From Neolentinus lepideus HHB14362 ss-1 (Eukaryota > Basidiomycota > Agaricomycetes > Gloeophyllales > Gloeophyllaceae): a DNA stretch of 64,000 bases. Location: positions 70,443 to 134,442 of the forward strand of contig KV425597.1 in assembly GCA_001632425.1 (NCBI GenBank). Reading direction: 5' to 3'. Below are positions 24,106-34,931 of the stretch, piece after piece. Below the pieces are notes generated by a model. The model did not search any database. It saw only the letters and a list, made by a program, of their open reading frames with translations, and was not told where the DNA came from. Positions within the stretch are counted from its first letter, which is position 1; each line of letters opens with the position of its first letter. The position numbers and the translations under genes are program-made.

Positions 24106-24766
24106 TTGTTCGAGGTGGAACATCATTGCTACTAACAAATGAAATGGGATACGCTATACACGGATAAAGTTAATAAGTTATAGATATGGAATGTGTCTGG
24201 TTGTCTACAATATTTTGCTAAGACTCTTGTACATGTATCGTGTACGTTCTCGCACTTTGTTATTGTCGATTTAGACCGCACGACTGTTGAGATTTGCAAT
24301 AGATATACATTTCTTCACCCCAGCGTACGTACATACTGATTTCAGGTGCAGACATGATGTCTGTGTCATGGTTTCACCCAACCGTCAAGGCCACATAGTA
24401 GCAACCCTTGCCAAAGCAAAGGCGGGTACGGAAGGTACAGGAATATGACATGGCACCTCCCCAGCCATCAACCTCCCAAGTCAACGCCCCGGAGGGCGTA
24501 ACTCTTGGAGGGAGACCAGAGGAGATGCTTGCTCTCGTGAGCATCCCAAAGGACGCCTCGCTCCGTCCACCTAGAAAAGAACGTCATCAGTAGGGAACTG
24601 TGTGCAGGACTGACGCTTCGGAGGGCTGGACGGACACTAGAGAAACAAAAATTTGGAGGCAGGTATTTATTGGGGCGTAGACGGAGTTTGAATTGAATGC
24701 ACGTGATGCCAATTAGGGGAGGCTTGGGCGCGACGCGTTGTCTACGATCCACAACGTTAACCTGCA
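24106..24766. other. Intergenic between transporter and SPC19
   Basis: No gene recognised. A 61-codon open stretch at 24408-24593 has no ATG start. Probably holds the transporter 3' end and the SPC19 promoter. Confidence 0.45.
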
Positions 24767-25559
24767 ATGTCTATGTCTCGATTTTCGATGCGACCGCGAC
24801 CGAGAGACTCGGTGTTTGCTGGGGGGCCCGATGTCTACCGAGGGGATCGAGACGCGATATGCAGTCCAAATCTGTTCGATTGTGTGTCTGCAATGGAGTC
24901 GTGTTGTGAACAAGTGAGAGTATTAGGCACACGGTTGCGACTGCTAACATCTGAGAAAAGATGATATATTTATGGGGTGCTAGGCGGCAGACTCGCAGCA
25001 GCTGCTTCGGAATGGGACATGTGATTTGCCTAGGATGAATAAGGTGCTGGATAGTCAGAAGGTAGGACTGCGCTTTGCTCCGGTACGAGGATCGAAGGTG
25101 ATTACGATGAAATAGGTCTTCTTGCTCGTCGATAACGCCACTGTGCGAAGATATAAAGCCGATCTAGCGGAGGAAATTGAGCCCGAAATCAACGAGTTGA
25201 TATCCCGCGCACAGAAGGGTGTGAAGGCGCTCAGTCAAAGACAGAGCGCGCTCCAGACTAGGGTGTGTGCCATATTCCTATTCGTGTTTCATATGTGCGC
25301 GTCAGCTCAAGTGTAGTTTAGGCTGAGGCGGCCCAAGCAAGACAAGCATCTCGACCGGTGGTTGGACCAACGGCTGCGGCTGATAAGCTGCAGAATCGGC
25401 GCTTGCAGATCATGGTCAAGCAAAGAGAGCGATTGGAGAAGGAGCTGGCGATGCTGCAGCAGGATGTAGATAACTTGGTGTGTTCTTCGGCTGTCTCGAT
25501 TGTATTCAGATGAATTGACTTTCCGCGTCTAGCAACTGAAGGTGATGAATAAAGGCTAG
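24767..25559 (+). CDS. SPC19: DASH/Dam1 complex subunit Spc19
   Basis: Five exons (24767-24913, 24984-25061, 25116-25262, 25322-25477, 25533-25559), all joined in phase, encode 184 residues. The N-terminal part has the Spc19-type SPNLFDCVSAMESCCEQ segment. The central part reads VRRYKADLAEEIEPEINEL and is followed by heptad-like coiled coil (SRAQKGVKALSQRQSALQTR), as in the family, with a second coiled coil at the end (KQRERLEKELAMLQQDVDNL). Spc19 is part of the ten-protein fungal Dam1/DASH ring that couples kinetochores to spindle microtubules. The length is close to that of yeast Spc19 (about 165 residues). Naming rests on motif recall, not a search. Confidence 0.75.
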
Positions 25560-27351
25560 GCCACTACATACTGCCTTCGTGTTTCATCTGTGACTGTCTG
25601 CATGTTGTATTGCTATGTATTATTACTAACATTTTCTCTGCGAGGCATGTGCGAAGTTATTACTCTAGTTGGCATCAGAGCGTCTTCTGGTCTGATTCGT
25701 GGTCAGGTGATCTTAGACTTCATTCCCATGTCGCCCTCCTTTCCTTGCTCATCCACCTCGCAGTCCTTGTCCCTTTTGTTCAGGTGATGATAGCTGATGA
25801 ACCTCGCGGTAATCTCTATCGGGACGCCTTATCATTCTCGAGCGATGAAACGGCGCCTAATCTACCAGGACATGGTCGTACCTTAGTGACTGGAGACCTC
25901 CGTGTTGAAAAGGCGCAAGTCGAGACTTCTACCTAATGTCATGCACGTCCGACAAAACGCTGATGACGTTTTGGAGTTACTTTCATTTGTGACCGGATCT
26001 GACTCAACGGTGCTCCGTGACTCCAGAGATATCTCCTCCGAATACCGTGTACAAACCAAGCAGGATTCCGCGTCCTGTAGGACCACGTCGCATAGGATGC
26101 CTGCGACAAGGAACTCTGGTGCCAGCTAAACGATCTTTCTGAATAGTGCTTTTTCATCCATCTCCGAACGGGCCAACTCAATCAGTCATGATAACTTCGA
26201 CTTCGACTCGCTACACGTATTGGCCACACGACCCTACCCGAACGACCAAGTCGCACCAATATACTGGTTGTCCCTGTGAGTGATGCTTATTGCTGAATAT
26301 CCTGCTACGAGCACTCACTTTCCGACAGAACAAGCCGCGTACATGCGGCTACCCTGGAGGAAACAGCTGTGGACAAAGATGAACAAATAGCTTTGGAATG
26401 GGAGGTGGCCGTTATCTGCATGGGCAATCCCATCTTACAAGCAATCCCACCATGCAATTTTTCTCGGGTTCAACGATTTGTGCCCATTATTTGACCAAGA
26501 TTATCGTATATTTGAAGAAGATTGCACCTCTAGACGAAGAGCTCGACAGAATGCCGATCCGCGAGTCCTCCCTTGCGGTATCCAGACACCTCGCAAAGGC
26601 TCACTTTCGGACTCGGATGAACTATCATGTACGCGATATCGACCCGTTTATCAACGGTGTTCGTGGGTCTGCCGGAGCTCGGATCGCAGCTAAGGGAGGC
26701 TTATTTAATAGCTTGCGTGGATCCGTTCTCTTTATCTTTCATGGAGGCTCGGAACTCGGACACGGGTTTCCACTTGGTCGACTTGCATGGAACTTTGCCT
26801 GCCTGCGCTTGTCGAGAACTACACTTCGAGGAGGGAACGGGACCTCCTGGAGTAGTCTCTGAGATTGAACTTGCGACGGAAGATTCTGTCGATCGCTGGG
26901 ACATCTCATCCAGACTGTATCCCTTCTGCTTGGATCTTTCACCAAAGGGCGACATAATGCTGTTCAAATCACGTGTCAGATCGTCGAGAACGTGTTCGAG
27001 CTTATATCCTAGAAGTGATGGCTGTCCAGGCCGTCCTGAACCGGGAATGGCCCAGCCGTACGCTATTTTCTAGACCCATCTCTTGATTCTGAGTCTGATG
27101 CACTTGAATTGCTTGATGTAGTGTCAGTAGGAAGCGGCTCGTTTTATCTCGAAATGAACGCCATGCCATTGAGAGTTTTAGTGGCGGCAAGACCCTCGAG
27201 TTCCCCGCTTCGTCGCGTCGGTCACATGTTGGCTCTAAACATCACATGACCGCAGACGCGTGTCCATTGGCATCATTGTGACGCGCCTCCATTACGGTTC
27301 ATTACTAGCGTATTTCAATGTTATCTGGCGACAGACCTCTTACACGTTGTG
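25560..27351. other. Gene-sized gap with coding-like fragments
   Basis: No intact gene can be built. Several stretches read like protein: plus-strand 26341-26470 (LEWEVAVICMGNPILQAIPP, then a stop) and 26627-27073, a 148-codon frame including EELATEDSVDRWDISS-like sequence. Frames change between them and I find no consistent splice chain. A decayed gene is possible. Confidence 0.35.
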
Positions 27352-30109
27352 ATGGCTATGTTGATTTCGTCCGATATCTGGAGGCGAGTGCCGAAATTAA
27401 AAGGCATGGCTGCGGCAGTGCGGGGTGCTCAACGTGAGTCTACCTCGTGTATGCATATATCTTGACTGTTCACCACTTCCTCGACATTATTTTTCACTAG
27501 TGACCGCCGGTCGGACGACAATTTACGTCTTTTCTCGCCTCTTGCACTCTGGTAAGATATTTCATAATGTATATACGCATCACACGTACATCTTGCCGTA
27601 ATCGCAGCTGATACTCCTTACCTTTGGCAGAAGCAATGGCAAAGAGCACAATAAGCTCACGAAGCGGGTCTCGAAAGCTTGTAAACCCTTCACATCATCG
27701 CCCAAAGCCTGCAAGCAGCGGCGTGTCCATGCACTGGCTGTTCCGTTCCAATATTCCTCGTCGACGCGGCCAGCCGTTACCAAATGACGTCCGCAAACGC
27801 AACTTCTTTGGTCTCGGTGAAATAATTAGCGTCATCACCAATGTAGGGGTCAAATCCTTCTCCTGGTGCCTTCACTTATCATCCTCGTCTTCGGGCAATG
27901 CAGCCGGCAGAGACAGTTCGCTCTCTCACAGAATCAAAACGTTTGCTCGAAGAGGCCCGCCGTGAGGTTTCGGAGAACCGTGAACGAGCGCAGCTGCGAC
28001 CGGCGCACACGTTCTCTCGATTACCTGGGTTTTTCCCCAGGCCAACGGAAGTCAAGGCTATCGAAAGAGCCCTTGAAGGAGAGCCAGCCTTCACCATTCT
28101 CTTCGGCGCTAGTAGCGTCGGAAAGGTAAGCGCTGCAGTTTACTTGCCCGCAAACCTCGATCTCACATCATAGATCCCAGACCGCTCTGCTTCGAGAGGT
28201 GTTATCCCATTCCAAGTACCATGTTCTCCATTTCGATCTCCGGATCGCTGGGTTTGCAGATCTGAGCAGCCTATACATGAGTCTCAGTCAGCAGATGGAG
28301 ATGTACTTCGAAGCGATTAGCAAGTCGATGAAAGGATACGAAGAGTTTAAGAAGGAAGCTTGGGGCTTCAAGGTACGTCACAAAGAGTATCAGAGCATGA
28401 AGGTACCCATTTCTCCTCAGCATGATCGGTTGAACGTTGAGCGCCGAGTAACGGAAGGCAACTCGCATGTCAAAGTTAGTGATATCGCCCGTTTGATGGA
28501 ACTCTTCCAGGTATGGACCGTGACGAGGTTAATCGACTTCAGCTCTGATATTCTATAACAGAGTGCACTTTTGAAATACTGGGAATTCCAACCAGAAGGA
28601 TATGATCATCTTGTATCAGGTCAGGGCCATAAACGTGACGTGGACTCTTCCTCGGATGCGACGCACGTAGAGAATGGTGTGTCGCATCAGGCAATTGGTA
28701 ATGGTCAAGTCCCCGTCCGGAGAACCTGGGCTAGTCGTATCTTCCGACGATCGAAGAAGATGGACGTCGATAACGAGAACGGCAAGAACAAAGAGTGCGT
28801 CGCTGAAAAGCCTAAGGAAACTCCCAAGAGACAGTCGGACCCTCAACCGCCGCCCAAGCGCATACCTATTATTTTCTTCGACGAGGCGCACACACTGTAA
28901 GTCCAATAGTCTGTAACCATAAGTTTTAGTGACGATTCTGTTTGTCAGACCGGCCTTGATCCACTCAACGGAAGCCATGAAATGTCTTCTGGACTCCATG
29001 CTCGTATTGACCAAGCAAGACCGACTCTGCCATGTCATACACTCGACGAGTGATCCATTTTACCAGACCTGGTTGAGACAGCTGAACATCATGCAACATT
29101 GCAAGATCATCACGATCGGCGATTGTTCGAAGGCAGAGACGAGGGCGTTCTTTCAGGACCGGCTCTTGTCCAAGGTACCTGAGCCTCTTCTCCCGGGTTT
29201 GGACTTCGATGAGCTCTATGACGCCTTCGGTGGAAAGCTCGTGCATTGGCAAGATTATATTACCGACTATGGTGAGTGATACGACTGTTCAAGGCCTGAT
29301 ATCTGATTTGACCTGTCACTATAGTGAACGCGAACGGAAACGTGGAAGGTGAGTCTCCAAAACAGCGTCTAGCCTTCCTTTCTATGCTCATGTAAACGTC
29401 AATAGTCAAGCGATCTTCTCACTTCTCCCAGGCGCATGCACTTCTCAATCTGCACATCGTCCACGCGTCTCAATCACCTTCCGTGGCAACAGACTCGGAT
29501 AGGACTGCCAACGGCAACGCGCCAGGAAGCTCACAAACGACACCTACCGGGTCAGGATTCAAGATCTACTCTCCCGTGACGCACCCTCACTTGCCTCAGG
29601 TGGCTCAAGACAGTATGAATGCTCCGGGCTACACGTCTGACTTCTCGGCTATGGAGCTGTTACGCGTCATGAGTCGCCTGACCCAAGACAACGTCCTCTC
29701 CCTGCCATATTTTGTACTATGTCGGGAGATGGGCGTGCAGGCCATCGACGGTATGGTCAAGGGTCGTATCTTGGATTTGCGCTGGACAGATCCTCCTACC
29801 CAGGAGGGTACTCAGCGTGAAGCAACCTCGGGAGATCTGCGTAGGGTGTCTAGGCACAGTCCGGCGGCGGCGGACAGTAGTGGGACCGCTGTCGAGATGG
29901 TTGACTCGGAAGAAGGCGAGGAGTGGGTGCCCGTTCCACGGGAACCTGAGACGCCTATCGAGTCTCCAGTCTCTGAAGATTTTGTCGGACCCAGGCTCCT
30001 TCCAATCACGCCAATCATGAGATATGCCATGCGCGAGGTTGCGCAGGAGTACCAGGAGATACAATCCATTTCTGAGTATGCATCATTGGCCGACCCGGAC
30101 GAGTATTAA
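27352..30109 (+). CDS. P-loop (AAA+/archaeal-type) ATPase
   Basis: Ten exons (27352-27433, 27501-27551, 27631-27842, 27904-28125, 28181-28372, 28421-28510, 28562-28896, 28949-29271, 29325-29348, 29406-30109) encode 744 residues. The Walker A motif GASSVGKT (183-190) is completed across an intron; Walker B is IPIIFFDEAHTL (384-395). Between them sits a long charged, disordered insert (around residues 300-380, Lys/Glu/Pro-rich). The segment before Walker A, KAIERALEGEPAFTILF, resembles ATPases found as single copies in many Agaricomycetes and related to archaeal P-loop ATPases. The C-terminal 200 residues are partly Ser/Pro/Glu-rich. The first three exons are the least certain; the N-terminus (LISSDIWRRVPKLKG) is basic and lacks acidic runs, so a mitochondrial signal is possible. 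The function is unknown. Confidence 0.75.
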
Positions 30110-31847
30110 TGACGCTGCCCGCTGGACGGTCGGCCTCATTGTTAACGGACCATTTTTGTCTCGAGTCCTTGTCTGTATCATAGGAGGTCTTTGTCTTTCT
30201 GTTTCGCTTCGTATGCAATACCACGATGTAAAGTACTTCGCATGTACGTGTCACTAGCCACTCGTTCACGGACTGTAATTTATTTAGTGTTCCCAGCCGG
30301 TCAAAGGCATCAGTCATGCCTCGGTCCTCCCCAGATCAAGCGTTGTTACAATGATATGTTTAGAATGGCTTTAGAAACTGCAATATGAGAGCTGATAACG
30401 ATCTGAATCATAGGCATTACTGTGCTCCTCCATCTGCCTCTGCCCACGCACTCGTGGTACATTGCCTGCAGAACCGCCCTTACCCAGAGGACAGATCCCA
30501 TGAGGGGGGTGACGAAAGAGGCACCTTTAGCTGAGGCGTACGTGAACCTGGGAGACGCAGACCAATCGGATGAAGTTCGTAAATCCTTCTTCATCAACAT
30601 ATCTCCGGAACTCTATCCATGGGGGCGTTCGTCTCTTCCCAAGGCGCTTGAGAGAAGAGGTCTACGACGAGAGCGCTCGATGGAACATAGGAATGAGTGA
30701 CACAGGCCTTTCTATGAGCCCCATTGTCCGTTATTGTGGAACGGAAGATCGCCCCAATCGTAGCCTAACTCATAATGGTCAGGCGTGCATATTTCCTTCA
30801 TCGGAGACGTTGTCATCAGTCAGAGTGGTTTCATCATTAGTATGTTTGCCTTCAAGTTGGACATCTAGACCCTCCCTGGGCTATTATCTGTGATTCTGGT
30901 CAGTCCAATTTCTCAGGAAGTACGCCTGGTCGACGTAGTCGACGCATGAAAGCACCTTTTCCAGATGACAACCAGGCCTTAGATGAGACACTCAGGATGC
31001 AGAATAGTCCCTTGTTGCTGACGGTGGTTCCCCTCTGTATAAACCAGCATCCGTCGACAGGATGCCCACCTCCAGATTTTCTCGAAGTGCAAGCCGCAGT
31101 AGGTATGCCTGCTATAGCGGACGGCGTGTAGAACGCCCGTACGACATTCTCCATCATTTTTAACACGGAGAGGAACACGGAAGAGCACTGATGTACCGGT
31201 GCTGACCTCTGCTCGCATATCGTCTTGTCTGAGGCTTGAGCGTCATCGAAGGTGAGAGAGCACTGCGACATTTGCAGACTGGCAAGAAAAGGAGAAGTAC
31301 GTCAAGGACGCCGGCGAGCTCCTGGAGGGCAGTGCGGCTTGTGCGCGGTTGGGTCGGCGAGATCGGCGAGTTATTCCAAGAGGGGTACAAGAAGTCACTC
31401 TCAATGACTTCCGTACGCAAAATCTTGGATCATAAAGGTATCAGAACGAGGGTTAAGAGGAAAGCGAAGAAGACTTGAGCTCCTAGACCCACGCTGAAGC
31501 AGCGCGCACGGAGGACATGGACGTGTTAGGTTGTCTGTTCAAGTCTGTTGTACAATCACTGTATAGCACAGTCATGCCACATAGTCACCTGCCAGCGACG
31601 TCTGCAGCACCAGTTGGCTTGGAAAAATCGAGCGTATTGGAACGACGGCGGGTCACAACACTGAAAAAGACATATGCATAAAATTGTATAACGGACACAT
31701 AGCACTGAGTAGCAAACACGAGACGGCATAACATAACATATATGAACATATGGGGAATCAAAGGGGGTTAGGGATTCGAAGGGGGATAGCGCTAAGGGTA
31801 TAGATGCCCACAGAAGTTTGAATTGTGGACGACAGCTCACTAGAACG
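30110..31847. other. Intergenic with weak coding-like pieces
   Basis: Open stretches at 30482-30696 (VRKSFFINISPELYPWG) and 31236-31478 (GEIGELFQEGYKKSLS, ending KRKAKKT) look somewhat protein-like but have no start or clear splice partners. Possibly a broken gene; nothing is assigned. Confidence 0.35.
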
Positions 31848-32561
31848 TTAAAATGACACTTTGCCACACATCTCCTTCATCTCCTCAACCACGGCCCGAA
31901 ATTTTCTCGCACCCTCCTCCACGATGTCGAAAGCCCACCATTCTCGAGGAGCAATATCCGCTACCAGTTCCGGATCGCAGGCGATTCTCCTGAGCTCCAT
32001 GCGTCTGGTGCCCAGATCATACTTGTAGAAGGCGATCCTGGTGCCGAATGCAGATATGCCATGCAGCACGGGGATTTGCAGGTCAAGTGCTAGATCGACA
32101 AGTCGCCGACGCAGTTGCTCGTCCGCCTCTTGACGCTTCGAGAAAAGGCGAAAATCGGTAGGAGGCCTGATCTGGACTACGAAGACAGGGGTCGCTTCGA
32201 CATATATGAGGAGAAGGACGACGAAGTCAACCGCTTCGCGCAATGCGACGGGAGGAACTTGAGAGACGACTTCGAACATTGTATCAACCGGGAACACGGT
32301 GTTGAGCAAACGGTTCCAAGATCCATAGTGCGGCTTGTCGGATGTTGCAACAGCGGCGACAAAAAAGGAGTGCATGAGAATTTCCGGCCAGGGGCCAGGG
32401 GCTGTCGTAGGCTGCATGGCAGAGGGTACTGTGGCGACGGTGTGAACAACTAGAACAAGCTGTAGCGCAAACAAGCTATGCCCCTTCTCCTGATCCTGAG
32501 GAACGATTCGAACAACGCGATTATTCGGCATTTGGCGGATTGTGGTCCGTGACCGTGACAT
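31848..32561 (-). CDS. Fungal orphan protein, nuclease-fold-like
   Basis: A single exon of 237 residues from the ATG at 32561; longer starts lack ATG. The core SWNRLLNTVFP ... LREAVDFVVLLLIY ... TPVFVVQIRPP ... EADEQLRRRLVDLAL ... LHGISAFGTRIAFYKYD has the order of a family that is widespread and expanded in Agaricomycetes. In those proteins, as I recall them, an Asp in the xxVDF strand and a following E-x-K on the next strand suggest a PD-(D/E)XK-type fold. Here the second motif is V-Q-I-R, so the E-x-K pair is missing and catalysis would be unlikely. The fold assignment is inference. The C-terminus is WWAFDIVEEGARKFRAVVEE. It lies 356 bases from the next minus-strand gene. Confidence 0.6.
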   Translation of the reverse strand: MSRSRTTIRQMPNNRVVRIVPQDQEKGHSLFALQLVLVVHTVATVPSAMQPTTAPGPWPEILMHSFFVAAVATSDKPHYGSWNRLLNTVFPVDTMFEVVSQVPPVALREAVDFVVLLLIYVEATPVFVVQIRPPTDFRLFSKRQEADEQLRRRLVDLALDLQIPVLHGISAFGTRIAFYKYDLGTRRMELRRIACDPELVADIAPREWWAFDIVEEGARKFRAVVEEMKEMCGKVSF

Positions 32562-32917
32562 GGCTTCAACTTGAAGCAATACTTACCTATATAACACAAT
32601 TAAATAATACAGTCAAGATCAGAGCTGGTAGCTCCGATCTCCTAGATTCTCCAGCGCACCGCTGCAGAGGAGTTTGGACGCACATAGATGGTCGAGCCAA
32701 ACACGACGCAGAAGTGCAAGCCAGAGCTGATGCGGGTCGTCGGAATCCACCACCTGGAACACCACGACCTCGGAGTAGGCGCACATGCCTTCAAGTTGCT
32801 TTATTGTACTTCGGATATCAGAATGATCAGTCATGTGAATTCCCTTTGTCCACGTCGAACGACGAAACAAGCCGTGCCACTGATCGAGCAGAGCCTGCTA
32901 GGGATAATTTTGAGGAT
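32562..32917. other. Short intergenic stretch
   Basis: Between two minus-strand genes; carries the promoter of the orphan gene. Open frames here overlap on both strands and none is convincing. Confidence 0.45.
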
Positions 32918-34077
32918 CTAGGCGAGACTGCTGTCTTCGGTCGAAGCATTTTGCTCCAGCTCAAAATGCTCTGAGGACCGTACAGCACGTCTCACGCCTG
33001 GCCGCAGAGGTCCTGTAGAGTGGTGTTCGGTACGGCCACCGCTAATGACCTCGTCGAAAGCCGATGGCAGATGCAAGTACAAGAGACATCCAACACCATA
33101 GATGGACGCAAGAGCCAAGAGATATTCGCCGAGTGTAACCAAGTCGCTTGATATGCCTGTCAACATGTACGTTTTTAGCCCCACAAACTAAACAAAGAAT
33201 CAGCCATCAGTTTCCTGCTCTCTGAAGTAATAGATGTCGTACATACATTGAAGCCAATACCTGCTGCCAGCGGAAAAGCAGACAAACCTAGGAAAAACAC
33301 TCCAAGAATTTCGAGCACATCTGCGACAGCTCCATGCCACTCCGCTCGAACATCCAAGTAGTTGCGCGCAGAGGCGTCGTAGCCCATTCGGGCGAGAATA
33401 ATGGCAAGCCTCGAGTGTTCCCCTTTGTTTCGGGTGAGCGCACTGGCGTGCAAGCAGACTTCGGAAAGAAGCCCGTTGAGCGCTAAACTGGAAAAGCATG
33501 TACAAGCGCCGTCCAGAAGCCACAATGCCGCCTCGGTCTTCAACTCTAGGGTTGCCGGGTCTCGGGTAGCGTACGACGGTACACTTAAAAGGACTCCTAG
33601 AGTAGCCTGAGAGACGCCCAGGAACAGTGCAACACCGGCCAGGATAGCATTGCTTCTGCAGACAAATGAGAGCTTAAGACGCCTTCGTAGTGCTTTCTGG
33701 GGTGGACCAAAAGGGGGAGGCGATTCATCGCCAAATGCAGACTGACACAGGCCGTGTTCGACTTTTGGTTCTATGGACGGCACTGCTCCGCGGGTCCCAA
33801 GCGAGTGCGTGCTCGAGGTCGAAATCGTCTGTACTGACTCGGACCCTGCAGCGACTTTACGAAGTCCAGGAGACCTCATCGACGAACTGAGAGGCGGAAA
33901 AGCCATGGTTGAAGTGGCTGTGGTATGAAGGAGAGAACGATGTGTGGTCAGTGTGGTCAGATGCTTATCCGATCGGCATCGCCGACGACTCGGCTTCTTT
34001 TCAACCAGTGGCAGTTGCGACGGCCGATAAGTTGACGACGCACGGACCCACAAATCCTTTGTGAGTTCGGTTAGCAT
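32918..34077 (-). CDS. Predicted four-helix membrane protein
   Basis: Two exons (34077-33247 and 33187-32918) encode 366 residues; splicing replaces a stop with FVGLKTYMLTG and extends the frame by 90 residues. A later ATG (33906, MAFPPLSSSMRSPGL) would give 309 residues and is as likely. The first half is Ser/Thr/Pro-rich and soluble. Four hydrophobic segments follow: ILAGVALFLGVSQATLGVLL, ALWLLDGACTCFSSLALNGL, VLEILGVFFLGLSAFPLAAG and LVTLGEYLLALASIYGVGCL. The short tail after the last helix is charged (EHFELEQNASTEDSS). I do not recognise the family. The arrangement (long disordered N-terminus, four helices) occurs in many fungal orphan membrane proteins. Confidence 0.65.
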
Positions 34078-34446
34078 ATCTAAGCATCTTCTTCAGTCCT
34101 CGTCCTCTGAATGAGTTTGCATACCACTACAACACTGATCTCAAGCATGACAGACTCCTCCACGTCCCGAGCAGCGCTGAATGGGGATGGATGGCCTGTG
34201 TCCAATGCAGTTCTCCTGATCAAATCATGGACTGTTTTCTCTGATTATAGTCGATGTCGAAACGTAAGGGGTGCTCATTGTAGCGAAGATAAGCACAACT
34301 TTCCTTGAAAACAGACTGCGTATCATTTCAATTCAAAGAAATACGGGCACAATAGCGCAGACAACATGACGATATGAATTTGAGGGGACTCAGGAAATTT
34401 CAGAATCCGCTTCTTGCCTTCTGAATCGGACCTCCCCATTCCGCTC

Positions 34447-34509
34447 TCCTTCGCCTTCCGTATGTACTCCTTTGTCTTCCGTTTGTACTCCTTTGCCTTC
34501 CGTTCGCCT
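34447..34509. repeat. 21-base tandem repeat, three units
   Basis: Units 34447-34467, 34468-34488 and 34489-34509 share TCCTTYGYCTTCCGTNTGTAC with a few changes. Confidence 0.8.
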
Positions 34510-34838
34510 CCCCTACGTTGTTGATACGAGCCGACTCCGTCGCAAGACCGTCGCTTGATTTGAATCTTTTCCTTTAGAGTGTTTCGGCAGAGACGACGGC
34601 AGTGTCCCGTCAAGCAAGTCGGTGTTCCGAGCAGCGACGGAACTCGTTTGTAGCGCACGGAAGACCGAATGATCAAATCGCAAGCTAGTGGTGGTAACAC
34701 TCCATCTCGTAGGGCCCGTGGGTGACCTCCGCTTCCGTTACCGTAATCACATACCACGGTCACGAGCTATGACGCTGCCTCTAAAGCTCATCGACATCCC
34801 TTGCCTCATTCACTGGCAAGAATAGTTCAAGGAAAACA

Positions 34839-34845
34839 TATAAAA
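34839..34845 (+). promoter_or_regulatory. TATA box of the alpha-hydroxyacid oxidase gene
   Basis: TATAAAA about 90 bases before the ATG at 34932. Confidence 0.45.
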
Positions 34846-34931
34846 TGCCACTCGATTCATGCATTACTCCACAAGTCCCTGCCTCCTTGGTTTCTCCTGT
34901 CTGCTCTTCTGCAGCACTCTTCTAACGAGCC

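Larger units (their letters stand above)
34078..34931. other. Intergenic between divergent membrane-protein and oxidase genes
   Basis: Holds a small tandem repeat (34447-34509) and the TATA box of the oxidase gene. A 146-codon minus-strand open stretch across the repeat starts with GTG and is not taken as a gene. Confidence 0.5.

Noticed and set aside
32540..32974. Plus-strand open frame between two minus-strand genes
   Set aside because: Begins with TTG and overlaps the start of one gene and the end of the other.
34323..34763. 146-codon minus-strand open frame with basic repeats
   Set aside because: Starts with GTG and its repeats are explained by the 21-base tandem repeat.
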